Positions 15,483-23,914 of a DNA stretch of 64,000 bases are shown here, one piece after another. How positions within the stretch are numbered: the first letter of the stretch is position 1; every line of letters begins with the position of its first letter. The DNA lies in NCBI RefSeq assembly GCF_001183985.1, contig NZ_LFZW01000001.1:1878334-1942333 (forward strand). The letters run 5' to 3'. Origin of the DNA: Peribacillus loiseleuriae. Lineage in GTDB: Bacteria > Bacillota > Bacilli > Bacillales > DSM-1321. Position numbers and translations under genes: made by a program. A model generated the notes under the pieces. The model made no database searches. It saw only the letters and a program-made list of their open reading frames with translations, and had not been told where the DNA came from.

Positions 15483-16844
15483 ATGATTGTAAATAAATCG
15501 CCAGATGAACTTATAGAATATTTATTGCTAAATTTAAAGTTAGTTAAAGAGAACGATAAAAAGATTAATAAAATCAAAAATGAACTTGTAACTAATAATA
15601 ATTTCATACCAGGTGCAGCTCAGGAGCTTATTAATAGCACAGAAGATGATTTGTCAGATTTGGATTTGAGGTTAATATGCCTTTTAACAGAACATATATA
15701 TGTCGCTACGGGTGATAAAAAGTTAAAAACCGATGAATGGTTTACACCTAAAGAAATTAAAACATCTACGTTATATGACTACGCCTATGAAACACATGTA
15801 GACTCGATCAAGTTACCCTTAACAATGCCAGACCCATTTCTAAAAATTGACGATAAAAACTATATAGGATACTGGGATGCTCAATATGCTAATCAGCTAC
15901 TAAGCGATTTATTAAGTTATAACCCAGAGACTCAGCGAGAGACGAGAAAAATTCAGAGAAATAATCAAATTGAATTTGCTATTAAGATATACCCTCATTC
16001 AATTAAAGAAATGACTGCCAAGTTGTTAAAGGGGAAATTAGGATACACAACTATTACTATAAATGCACTTGTTGGGACATCCGATACAGGTAAAGAGCTT
16101 TCTTATAATCCTAAAAATATGACTTTAACAGTTAATGAGGGAACAGAGCTAAATATATTAGATGGTATGCATAGGTTGACTGCCATAAAGAATGCATTAG
16201 AAATAAATCCAAATGTAAAACATAAAGTACAAGTTGCAATCAAAAACTTCAATCTACCACAAGCTAAAGAATTTCTCGCTGATATATCTAAGCAAAATGC
16301 AATATCTAAAGATCGAGTCAAAGAACTAGAAAAAAATAGATTTTCTGATGACGCGATGAATTATTTAAATTTAGAGTCGGATTTAAAAGACAGAATATCG
16401 GTGGATGGTCACGTTAGTGTGGGATCGAATGAAATAGTAAGATATGGAGTACTATCAGATGCGATTAACAGTGAATTTATAATGAAAAGCAGACTAGATG
16501 CTGATAAAGTGGGAGAGCGATTAAGTAAATTCTTTTATTACTTATTTGGGTTGTATCCAGATGAATTTATAAATGATGTAAATAGAATAAAAAAGAAGTC
16601 ATATATTAATACGAATAGAATGTTTGCTGGCTATGTTGTTTTAGCTAAGAGAATGGTCGAAGAAAATATTTCTTTTGAAAATATAAAAGATATTTTAGAT
16701 AGTATAGACTTTGATAGGAAGAATCCACTATGGAAAGAGATAGGCTATGTTAACTCTTCAGGAGCCATCCATAGTGGATCAGAGAGAAATATTATGAATT
16801 TTTTTAGGAATTTAGATTTGAATAAGTCAATGGAGGAGAATTAA
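15483..16844 (+). CDS. YopQ-like phage protein with a DGQHR-type motif (453 residues)
   Basis: RBS GGGAGAAAAAT lies before ATG 15483. The length is near that of SPbeta YopQ (about 460). At about residue 227 it has LDGMHRLTAIKNAL, like the DGQHR motif of DndB/ParB-related proteins, followed by AKEFLADISKQNAISKDRVK, typical of that fold. The stop is directly followed by the start of the YopR-like gene, so they form an operon. In SPbeta the yopQ gene adjoins the lysogeny repressor gene; a DNA-binding or nucleotide-dependent role is possible but unproven. Confidence 0.7.
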   Translation: MIVNKSPDELIEYLLLNLKLVKENDKKINKIKNELVTNNNFIPGAAQELINSTEDDLSDLDLRLICLLTEHIYVATGDKKLKTDEWFTPKEIKTSTLYDYAYETHVDSIKLPLTMPDPFLKIDDKNYIGYWDAQYANQLLSDLLSYNPETQRETRKIQRNNQIEFAIKIYPHSIKEMTAKLLKGKLGYTTITINALVGTSDTGKELSYNPKNMTLTVNEGTELNILDGMHRLTAIKNALEINPNVKHKVQVAIKNFNLPQAKEFLADISKQNAISKDRVKELEKNRFSDDAMNYLNLESDLKDRISVDGHVSVGSNEIVRYGVLSDAINSEFIMKSRLDADKVGERLSKFFYYLFGLYPDEFINDVNRIKKKSYINTNRMFAGYVVLAKRMVEENISFENIKDILDSIDFDRKNPLWKEIGYVNSSGAIHSGSERNIMNFFRNLDLNKSMEEN

Positions 16845-17813
16845 ATGTCTGAGTTATACAATGAAGAGTTAAAAATGGCATTTTTGGATAGATACGAAAA
16901 TAAAAGTACTAGGAATACTATGATAAATGTATTTAAGTGGAGTGCTAAAACAGAGAAACCTTTAAATAGGGATTTGTACGAATTCACACTCAATGAGATT
17001 AGATTGGTATTAGTGGATATGAATTCATCATCAATCGACTCTATAAGATCAAATGGTCGATTTATCAGTTATTATCTTGATTGGATAATAGGTGAAGGAT
17101 ACAAGGTAAACGAGAATCCACTAAATGGTTTGTTAAATGAATGGTACGAGAACATTTATGATTCTAGTAAAAAGACAATATTTACAGAAAAAGAAATAAA
17201 TGAAATGGAAAAAGCACTTGTCAATGCTCAGGATGCAGTTGTTTTAAAACTATTGTTTGAAGGTGTAGAGGGAGAGGGACTTTCTGAGTTACTTAATTTA
17301 CAAGAAAAAGATGTAAATTTTGATACTGGAATTTTAAGTTTGCGAAACGATTCAGGTGAAAAGCGTGAAATTGAAGTTTCAGAGGGGTCTTTAAACTTAA
17401 TTAGACAAGCAATTAAGAATGTGCCATATGCACTCAAAAATGGATTGAGCGAAGGAAAGAGACGAGAGATTGAGGTTGTGAACAATAATTATATAGTTAG
17501 GTCGACAATTGGAAGAACAATTAACCTAGACAGAGCTGATAAACATTTGATATATAGACGATTAGCTACGATGAGTGAGCAATTCAACTATAGATATTTA
17601 ACAGCAAATAATATAGTTAAATCGGGGAAATTGAAATTAGCTAAAGATTTATATAAAGACAGAAAGCAATTAACGAATAAAGAACTAGATATTATAGCAG
17701 AGCAGTTTGGAATGAAAAAAACAATGACGCAAGGAACATATAGATATAACTCTATGAGGGCATATATTAACGAAGAAAATATAAGAGGAATGTATCCAGA
17801 GATTTTTGAATGA
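16845..17813 (+). CDS. YopR/MrpR-like lysogeny repressor with degenerate tyrosine-recombinase fold (322 residues)
   Basis: ATG 16845 abuts the previous stop, RBS GGAGGAGAATTAA. N-terminal SAM-like helices (NTMINVFKWSAKTEKPLNRD), then a catalytic-like domain whose first box reads FEGVEGEGLSELLNLQEKDV. In active recombinases this is xxGLRxSELLxL; the Arg is lost here. No HxxR/HxxH or Tyr box is recognisable. SPbeta YopR (MrpR) has the same length, the same neighbours and a similarly inactive integrase fold and acts as the master repressor. Likely a DNA-binding repressor kept after the prophage decayed. Confidence 0.7.
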   Translation: MSELYNEELKMAFLDRYENKSTRNTMINVFKWSAKTEKPLNRDLYEFTLNEIRLVLVDMNSSSIDSIRSNGRFISYYLDWIIGEGYKVNENPLNGLLNEWYENIYDSSKKTIFTEKEINEMEKALVNAQDAVVLKLLFEGVEGEGLSELLNLQEKDVNFDTGILSLRNDSGEKREIEVSEGSLNLIRQAIKNVPYALKNGLSEGKRREIEVVNNNYIVRSTIGRTINLDRADKHLIYRRLATMSEQFNYRYLTANNIVKSGKLKLAKDLYKDRKQLTNKELDIIAEQFGMKKTMTQGTYRYNSMRAYINEENIRGMYPEIFE

Positions 17814-18342
17814 CAGGAACATTTATCCCTAGGAAAGCTTGGGGATATTACATGAAAAGAGAGTAAAAGGTCAAATCATACTTAATATTTATACAGATAT
17901 TAAAGAAAGCGAAATAATGGGCGTCTGTTGGGTAAATTTAAAAACGATACTCTATTGACAAATGATTACTTATTAATGGCAGAAAACAATAATATACATA
18001 TTGCGGTAGTTGAGGAGTTTGAAGAAAGAGTATTAAAAGAAGGAAACAAAAAAGACACCAAGAATTAACTCAGCATCTAAGTCAGCTTTATATGGCGGTA
18101 ACCATATAAACATGTGTGTAAGGCAAATCAACTTTACAAATAAAATATAACAAATGTTATTGAAGTTTTCAATACATAATGATTACAACTTAAGGGGAAA
18201 TCATCTTAGATTAGTATAATTAAGGGGTGTTTTTCCATTTTTATATTTAAACAAGTGAAATTATAGATCAACACTAACGTATAATTCGTATGCAATTTGT
18301 ATTTTATTAGACAAAGGGAAAAGGTGGGGACGGTGAAAAAAC
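17814..18342. other. Intergenic region with a possible terminator and one weak ORF
   Basis: TATCCC...GGGGATA (about 17825-17849) forms a short hairpin after the repressor gene. A 46-codon frame at 17928-18068 (TLLTNDYLLMAENNNIHIAV, TTG start, weak RBS) looks coding in style but appears to be the 3' part of a frameshifted gene. Nothing else recognised. Confidence 0.4.
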
Positions 18343-18993
18343 TTAGCTTTTTTCATGTAAATGTCGATAGCTTCTTAGAAGCTTGAACAGTAAAAGTTCA
18401 AGCGGAAGACAGTTTAATAAAGTTACTAGAACAATAGAGCCTATCATATCAATGATCACATGTTGTTTTACAAAAAGGGTTGATACAATAATTAATGTTC
18501 CGGCTAAGTGAATACATATTGTATTAAGAACATATTTATATTTAACTTGCTTTGATACGAGCATCACAACAAAGGTTGTTAATACATGTATACTAGGAAA
18601 ACAATTGTATGGACGATCCAGTGAGTAAATCCAATCCACCAGCCTTAAGATAAAGTTATTACTTTCTAGTGTTGGTCTTGGTACAGTTGTTTGAAAAAAG
18701 AAATAAATAACGAAGCAAATAAGTTGGGCTGCTACAATCAATATTAACGACTTAAAGTAGATTTTAATATCCTTAAAACAAAAGTATCCTAAATAACAAA
18801 ACAAATATGCGTACCAAAGAATATACGGAATTATAAAAATTGGGATGAATGGTGTGTTACTGTCCAAGGTTGTAGTAATATCGATAGGATTATGAGCTCG
18901 ACTGTTTAGCAGGCCATATATTAAACCGAGGAAAGGGATTACTAACAAACAACACAAATAGGGAGCCTTTTTTAAATAATTTTTCAAATTCAC
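18343..18993 (-). CDS. PAP2-superfamily membrane phosphatase (216 residues)
   Basis: GTG 18993 follows AAAAAGGGGAT. Six hydrophobic helices; the PAP2 signature residues are spread as FFFQTTVPRP, CFPSIHVLTTFVVML and STLFVKQHVIIDMIGS, giving the RP, SxH and R/K-x5-H-x3-D elements. This variant, with a Lys-Gln-His third motif, is like the inositol-phosphotransferase (AUR1) type. Such enzymes remove or transfer phosphate from lipid phosphates at the outer membrane face. Substrate unknown. Confidence 0.8.
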   Translation of the reverse strand: MNLKNYLKKAPYLCCLLVIPFLGLIYGLLNSRAHNPIDITTTLDSNTPFIPIFIIPYILWYAYLFCYLGYFCFKDIKIYFKSLILIVAAQLICFVIYFFFQTTVPRPTLESNNFILRLVDWIYSLDRPYNCFPSIHVLTTFVVMLVSKQVKYKYVLNTICIHLAGTLIIVSTLFVKQHVIIDMIGSIVLVTLLNCLPLELLLFKLLRSYRHLHEKS

Positions 18994-19017
18994 ATCCCCT
19001 TTTTGTTAAAGTAACGT

Positions 19018-19072
19018 AAAAATCAAATGAATCTCCATCCCTTTATAACTATATGAAGCTTCATTTGATTTG
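19018..19072. repeat. Inverted repeat upstream of the PAP2 gene
   Basis: AAATCAAATGA and TCATTTGATTT pair around a 31-base loop. It lies in the divergent region between the leftward PAP2 gene and the rightward HNH gene and may be a decoy terminator, an operator or part of a small mobile hairpin. Confidence 0.4.
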
Positions 19073-19145
19073 TTGCAACCCCTTTAAAGGTGCAAGATAC
19101 GATAAGTTAAAAGTAGATTTTTATCGTAGGGAGGAGAAGAAGTAC

Positions 19146-20150
19146 ATGGAAGAAAAATATTGCAATGATCCAAATTGCGAACAAGTAAATCCACAGCCTT
19201 TGAGTAATTTTTATTCACAGAAAAAATACAGTAAGAAGCGTGGAGATTGGATTTATTATAATCCAGAATACAAAGAGTGCACGGGTAGAAGGGCAAGAAG
19301 ACATCGAATAGATAACTTAGAACATGTTAAGCATGTAAAGGGGGTATGGCATAAAAAGAATGCAATTACAGAAAGAGAAAAGAAGAGACAATATTGTTTA
19401 GAAAATTTAGAGGAAAATAAAATGAAGCAGGTTAAATTTTAGCAAAGCGAACGTGGAAAAGAAAAACTTAAAGGGTACGGGTTAAAAAGATCACATAATA
19501 AGCATCATCAAATTCAGCCGTCAGAATGGATAGCATGTAAATCATATTTCGATAATTCTTGTGCAGATTGTGGAATGACATATGCTGAACACAAGAGCGT
19601 ATTTAAACAAGGTTTACATAAGGAACATGTTATTTATGAGGGAAGGAACGAGTTGGAAAATTGTGTCCCTGCGTGTAAAGGTTGTAACAGTAAAAAGTGG
19701 ATGTATCCATTTAATGACTGGTACAATTCTGATAAGGAATAGCTAGTATATTTGCTAAAGAATAATTTAAGTTGGTCGGAAAGTATTCTACATAGTTTTA
19801 CATATGATTCATTATCGAACATTTATCAATACATACTTGATCGCAAGAAGGTGTATAAAGCAAAGGCTTCATTTTCAAGTAGATTCAGTATTAGTTTACA
19901 TTTGCCAAAAGAATTAAGAGCAAGCAAGGGATTATCAAATGGGGATAAATGTAATAGTAAGTTCAACATACATAAGAAGAAAGTATATTTAGATTTTACT
20001 GTGAACGGAACGTATGATATTTACCCAACTGGAAAGATTGTACTGCCATATGCTCTAGTGGAAAAAGGATTAATGAAGGCAAAGGACGATTCTATGTTGT
20101 TTTGTGAAAATGGACGTATAACCGTTAAATCATTCAGTGTTATGCAATAG
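19146..20150 (+). pseudogene. HNH endonuclease-like gene with two in-frame TAG codons
   Basis: ATG 19146 after AGGGAGGAGAAGAAGTAC. One frame of 334 codons, interrupted only by TAG 19440 and TAG 19740. Part 1 has an N-terminal CNDPNCEQVNPQPLSNFYS zinc-like motif. Part 2 holds the HNH centre: NSCADCGMTYAEHKSVFKQG, LHKEHVIYEGRNELENCVPA, CKGCNSKKW. Part 3 (to TAA 20148) continues with WSESILHSFTYDSL and a beta-rich tail (TGKIVLPYALVEKG). It resembles phage homing-type HNH enzymes. Dead unless the TAG codons are read through. Confidence 0.75.
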
Positions 20151-20272
20151 AACGTAATACAAATGAATTTATAGATTATTTTAAATGATTATTAACCGAT
20201 GGAAATGGAAATTATATACTAGTTTACATTAGATAATACATAATGCATACAAGGTAAGGCGGTTATTAATAA

Positions 20273-20452
20273 ATGAAAGATGCAAGAGAGAAGTTACTTT
20301 GGGTTATTGAAAATGCACAGGAGGCGATAAAGCATATTGATAACAATGCAAAACGGTTGGCCGTAGGAAAAATTGATGAGATAGAGTTCGATTCTACGGA
20401 ATCTAAATGGATTCTTATTAATAAGGTAATTGATGAAGAGGGGAAGCTTTAA
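20273..20452 (+). CDS. Small hypothetical protein (59 residues)
   Basis: ATG 20273; AAGGTAAGGCGG upstream is only a fair RBS. MKDAREKLLWVIENAQEAIK, then acidic residues; mostly helical. Phage-like context. Function unknown. Confidence 0.45.
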   Translation: MKDAREKLLWVIENAQEAIKHIDNNAKRLAVGKIDEIEFDSTESKWILINKVIDEEGKL

Positions 20453-20756
20453 TGAGTAAAATTAATGATAAATAAATATATTATAAACACAAACTGCGAA
20501 GTTAATAAAACATATAGGGGAATGGAGAAGAAATGTTATAAAAATCAGAGAGCTATTGGAGAATGTAGCCGGAGTGAACAAGGTTGTATTCGAGTAGTTA
20601 TACATAAAATAAATGAATACATATGAGGTTTGTTGAATGAAAGTGTTTTATTACAGAATTACATTGAATTTGGAAGATAATTTACATTAATTTAATGTAC
20701 TCGTCCAAACCTTTTATTTGAATTTTCATATACAGTAACTAAGGAGGTGGACAACA
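20453..20756. other. Intergenic region with small coding debris
   Basis: Contains IKIRELLENVAGVNKVVFE in a frame (about 20540-20599) with no proper start, where ATG TTA TAA follows a good RBS in another frame. This suggests a frameshifted small gene. No other feature seen. Confidence 0.35.
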
Positions 20757-20888
20757 ATGTGTGGAATTTTTAATGCGAATAACAGAGAATGCTGTAAGAG
20801 AGTAAGATGTTGCTTTGTTGAGAATGACCCATGTACCGTATGGACACCAAAATGTAAAAAGAACTGTGGTTGTAGGGTGCATCAATAA
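20757..20888 (+). CDS. Cysteine-rich small protein (43 residues)
   Basis: ATG 20757 after AAGGAGGTGGACAAC, an excellent RBS. Nine of 43 residues are Cys, arranged as ECCKRVRCC, then DPCTVWTPKCKKNCGCRVHQ. A strong terminator follows. Cys-rich small proteins of this kind occur in Bacillus spore coats and as metal binders or small toxins. Function not identifiable from sequence. Confidence 0.55.
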   Translation: MCGIFNANNRECCKRVRCCFVENDPCTVWTPKCKKNCGCRVHQ

Positions 20889-20896
20889 GAAAAAAA

Positions 20897-20934
20897 GAAT
20901 CGCAGCTTCCAGGTGAGATGATGAGCTGCGATTC
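20897..20934 (+). terminator. Strong intrinsic terminator
   Basis: GAATCGCAGCT and AGCTGCGATTC pair around TCCAGGTGAGATGATG, just after the Cys-rich gene. Confidence 0.75.
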
Positions 20935-21027
20935 ATAAAAATAGACAGGAAACAAGTACTTGGAAATATAGAAATCATTCAACTTACAAGCGATGATTTG
21001 GTTGAGGACTTGAAGGAGGGATTATAA

Positions 21028-21123
21028 ATGAAATTATATGTGAAGGTGATGGGCAAGCTGTTGAAATATATATTGATCATGTTGCTATGGTGGTTACTCA
21101 TTATCATCGCATTGATTAAGTAG
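21028..21123 (+). CDS. One-helix membrane miniprotein (31 residues)
   Basis: ATG 21028 after TGAAGGAGGGATTATAA. Basic start MKLYVKVMGKLLKY followed by one hydrophobic helix (ILIMLLWWLLIIIALIK). First of a tight run of very small membrane proteins. Such proteins could be holin- or toxin-like; not assigned. Confidence 0.5.
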   Translation: MKLYVKVMGKLLKYILIMLLWWLLIIIALIK

Positions 21124-21137
21124 GAGGAATCTAGGAG

Positions 21138-21239
21138 ATAAAGAGGCAAGATGATGGGTTAGGAGTATTTAGAGGTTTACCATTTGCATTGGCAATATGG
21201 GGAATTATTGCTTGGGGAATATGGCATCTTTTTAATTAG
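21138..21239 (+). CDS. One-helix membrane miniprotein, possibly ATA start (33 residues)
   Basis: TAGGAGGAATCTAGGAG is followed by ATA, then KRQDDGLGVFRGLPFALAIW and GIIAWGIWHLFN. The frame has no ATG/GTG/TTG start, so either the ATA is used or an original ATG was lost. Hydrophobic helix in the C-terminal half. Confidence 0.35.
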   Translation: MKRQDDGLGVFRGLPFALAIWGIIAWGIWHLFN

Positions 21240-21257
21240 ACACGGAGGTAATACATA

Positions 21258-21371
21258 GTGATTTTGACAGCATGGATATTGACTATAATTTTTGGAACAT
21301 TGGCATTGGGTTCGTTTGCAACACTGAAGAGGTGGATAGTTGTAAGAAGAAGGTTTGGAGAGTGGTACTAG
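21258..21371 (+). CDS. Small membrane protein (37 residues)
   Basis: GTG 21258 after ACGGAGGTAATACATA. One helix (LTAWILTIIFGTLALGSF) followed by a basic tail KRWIVVRRRFGEWY. Overlaps the next frame. Confidence 0.45.
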   Translation: MILTAWILTIIFGTLALGSFATLKRWIVVRRRFGEWY

Positions 21372-21577
21372 GGTTATCATTGGTGATGTTGGTGTAATGT
21401 ATATATTGTCAAAGCGTATATGCATTAGAAGAATCTAATGCAAATGTCCCTACTTCTCTTTGTTCAAAAGAATACGAACATGGTTTCAGTGAACGCAGAA
21501 AAGCAATTAGAGATAACTTTATTAAAGAATCTATATCGACCAATTACGATGCTTTAAAACGCCTGTCAGAAACATGA
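21362..21577 (+). pseudogene. Signal-peptide-like small protein with in-frame TAA
   Basis: GTG 21362 reads VVLGLSLVMLV, TAA (21395), then CIYCQSVYALEESNANVPTS and a charged helical end (GFSERRKAIRDNFIKESIST) to TGA 21575. It looks like a small secreted or membrane-anchored protein inactivated by one stop codon. Confidence 0.4.
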
Positions 21578-21608
21578 GATAATTCGTAGATGATAAAGGG
21601 AGCGATAA

Positions 21609-21830
21609 GTGGTGTTTTATATAATTATAAGTTGGTTACTTGTAGGTTTTATAGCTGGAATTATGAAAATTAATGATAAAGATTTCAAGGAGATACATCA
21701 GGGAGCGATTGATAAAACGGGGCTGAATCATCTACCTAATCCAAAGCTATTCGCATGGGCGACGTCAACTTTATTCGGATACTACTCAATATATGTAGAA
21801 GTAAAATATCAAACTTGTAAAAAAAGTTAA
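21609..21830 (+). CDS. Small membrane-anchored protein (73 residues)
   Basis: GTG 21609 after AAAGGGAGCGATAA. N-terminal helix VFYIIISWLLVGFIAGIM, then a soluble part with a second weak hydrophobic segment (LFAWATSTLFGYYSIYV). Typical of SPbeta-like phage membrane miniproteins. Function unknown. Confidence 0.5.
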   Translation: MVFYIIISWLLVGFIAGIMKINDKDFKEIHQGAIDKTGLNHLPNPKLFAWATSTLFGYYSIYVEVKYQTCKKS

Positions 21831-21904
21831 TATCACATAGTTCGACTAAACAGTCATTGAAACCATGATTTTAATTGATAGTTGGAATAAATTGTGTAGT
21901 AAAA

Positions 21905-21933
21905 AAGCCGATTGGATTTTTTTCAATCAGCCC
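21905..21933 (-). terminator. Terminator of the leftward membrane gene
   Basis: Minus strand GGCTGATTG-AAAAAAAT-CCAATCGGC followed by TTTTTT. The hairpin includes the gene's stop codon. Confidence 0.75.
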
Positions 21934-22115
21934 CTGTTCTTCATATGTTTACTAGTTTCAGTACCTGCGTTGAAAATAGCTACAACCATTATACAGAAAA
22001 AAAGAATTTGTATTGCGGGGTTAGCTGCCCAATATCCCAAGAAATTCATGAAAACAAGGATGACAAATAAAAGAGCAGTAACTGTGGTTATAAAAAGGCG
22101 CCAGTTTAGAGTCAT
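21927..22115 (-). CDS. Two-helix membrane protein (62 residues)
   Basis: ATG 22115 after TATAAGGAGGGAATAAA, a very strong RBS. Helices: LFITTVTALLFVILVFMNFL and AANPAIQILFFCIMVVAIFN, followed by a short charged tail (GTETSKHMKNRG). The opposite-strand frame in this place lacks an RBS and is discarded. Function unknown. Confidence 0.65.
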   Translation of the reverse strand: MTLNWRLFITTVTALLFVILVFMNFLGYWAANPAIQILFFCIMVVAIFNAGTETSKHMKNRG

Positions 22116-22279
22116 TTTATTCCCTCCTTATATATGTAAACTGCATTTATTAAGAGGTTACCATAAATATTTGGAATTTTGAACCATTAAATGTTTTTTA
22201 TTAATATATAGTTTGATCAAGATATGTCACGAACTCGAAGGGGAGGCGGTACGATTAGAAAGTAAACACGATGAAATAA

Positions 22280-22396
22280 ATGATTAGATTGTTTGCAGAA
22301 GCTATGGAATCAGATCTAACAGATAACGAAAAAGCGGATATAATAAACGACCTTTATGAAATAATGAATATCTGGAGAAGTGCATTAGATATTTAA
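22280..22396 (+). CDS. Small helical protein (38 residues)
   Basis: ATG 22280, MIRLFAEAMESDLTDNEKAD and onward. The strong RBS GGGGAGGCGG lies further upstream before ATGAAATAA, so the real gene may have started earlier in a different frame. Weak call. Confidence 0.3.
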   Translation: MIRLFAEAMESDLTDNEKADIINDLYEIMNIWRSALDI

Positions 22397-22508
22397 TAAT
22401 ACAATTCGTAATGGAGTTTCGAACTATTCGAACCCTTATGAATAATTCGAAAGTGGTATCGTAATAGAGTTCTGAATTACTCGGAACGTTGAGATGATTC
22501 GATTGATA

Positions 22509-22676
22509 CTATTCAATTATAATCTCGTTGATAATAAAGCCTGTACAAATTATTGCTAAAAAGAATGCTATAACTTGTAAAAAAATTTTTATAGGCATGT
22601 TAAGTTCATTGAACCGTTTATATACATCCCATATTAAATTTAGTATCAAAAATGGAATTATAGTTAATATTCTTAT
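22509..22676 (-). pseudogene. Decayed small membrane protein
   Basis: Minus strand frame with two hydrophobic stretches (ILTIIPFLILNLIWDVYKRF, then FLQVIAFFLAIICTGFIINE) ending at TAG. No start codon or RBS precedes it before TAA, so the 5' end is lost. Confidence 0.3.
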
Positions 22677-22705
22677 TTATATACGAAACGGAGGTTTTGG
22701 AAAAT

Positions 22706-23457
22706 ATGATCAAATCTTACATTATTTATAATTCTATCATCCGAGAAATCATTGAAGAAGGCTTGTGGGATAAAAGATCACCAAGTAAGAGCCAAATGGA
22801 AAGATGGTACTTTTGCCTATACAAAATCATTGTTAAATGTACAAATGAAATTTGACAAGGGTAAGGAAATTCCTAATCTTACATCAAAAAGAGTCCCAAC
22901 TAAAGAATAAACGAAGAAAAGTTAAGTTAAACAACGAATTAGTAAACATGGTGGTTGATGGTGAGATATCTGAGCCTATTCACAATGATGGAGAATACGC
23001 CAATTTAGACCAAGTTGATTATCTAATATACACTCTTAAAACTAATTCTTACTCACGCAGAATTGTAGAGGATTTAGATGATATGGCACTTGAACCATGT
23101 GTTTATGAAACGCATTGGCAAATGTGGGGAGGTAAACATAATCTAACTGTCAATGTCAGATAAAATGATATGGGATTAGGAAATCCATATAATATTTATC
23201 AATATTCAATTCTACATAGACTTATTGCTCAAGTTACAAATAAAGAAGTGGGAACAATTTGTTTTAATATTGATAATGCTCATATTTATGACAGACACTT
23301 CGAACCTTTAATGGAGCAAGTTTTTAGAGAATCATACAATGCTCCTAAAGTGTGGATTAATCCTGAGATTAAAAGTTTTTATGACTTCACAATTGACGAT
23401 GTCAAAGTAACTGATTACGAACATGGTGATAAAGTAAAGTTGGAGGTAGCGCTTTGA
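22706..23457 (+). pseudogene. thyA: Phage-type thymidylate synthase, broken
   Basis: ATG 22706 has GGAGGTTTTGGAAAAT before it. The N-terminus (YNSIIREIIEEGLWDK) shifts frame near 22760 and continues VRAKWKDGTFAYTKSLLNVQ, MKFDKGKEIPNL to TAA. An internal deletion removes the fingers region. The rest reads NLDQVDYLIYTLKTNSYSRR, MALEPCVYETHWQ (active-site Cys), TAA (23161), then NDMGLGNPYNIYQYSILHRL to TGA 23455. All features match Bacillus/SPbeta-group ThyA, which makes dTMP from dUMP with methylene-tetrahydrofolate. Not functional. Confidence 0.88.
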
Positions 23458-23914
23458 TACATGTAGTCGCTGCAATAGATTTATCTAATGGTTTGGGTTA
23501 CAAAGGGAAATTGTTAACGAAACTTAAAAACGACATGAAACATTTTCGTGAATTAACTACTGGTGGCATTGTGGTTATGGGGAGCAATACATATGAAGAA
23601 ATAGGTAGTCCATTAACGAAGCGTACAAACATAATCCTATACGCAATCCCGAATATGATCCACACAACGATGTGTACGTGTATTGCTCAGTAAAAGACAT
23701 CTTGCACGAATACGTGAATTACGGTAATAAAGAAGCAAACTTGTTTGTAATGGGTGGAAGTGAAGTTTATAAGCAATTATTGCCATTTTTTGACTATAAA
23801 AAAATGTCAAAAGAAGAACTCGTAAACCGCCTGATTGCAGCAGAAGAATACATTGTTGAAAACAATCAAAAGTGGCTTTACAAACAATTCGAAGACTATT
23901 CTATTGAATCTTAA
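23454..23914 (+). pseudogene. Dihydrofolate reductase, frameshifted and with foreign 3' end
   Basis: TTG 23454 overlaps the thyA stop and follows TTGGAGGTAGCGCT. The N-terminal half is typical DHFR: IHVVAAIDLSNGLGYKGKLL, MKHFRELTTGGIVVMGSNTY. A frameshift at about 23640 leads to RNPEYDPHNDVYVYCSVKD and ANLFVMGGSEVYKQLLPF. After that the DHFR end is missing and the frame runs into KMSKEELVNRLIAAEEYIVE, an unrelated helical tail. It would have regenerated tetrahydrofolate for ThyA. Not functional. Confidence 0.85.

Noticed and set aside
15483..17813. Phosphorothioation (Dnd) system suggested by the DGQHR-like motif
   Set aside because: No dndA, C, D or E homologue is nearby; the gene order fits SPbeta yopQ-yopR instead.
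14495..17813. Arbitrium (AimR-AimP) communication genes next to the repressor
   Set aside because: No TPR-type AimR frame or signal-peptide-bearing short peptide gene was found in the window.
21177..21425. Leftward Cys-rich 82-codon frame
   Set aside because: It is the complement of three overlapping rightward membrane miniproteins with good RBSs; Cys/Pro richness arises from the opposite strand.
21865..22182. Rightward 105-codon frame
   Set aside because: Antisense to the leftward two-helix membrane gene, which has a strong RBS and terminator.
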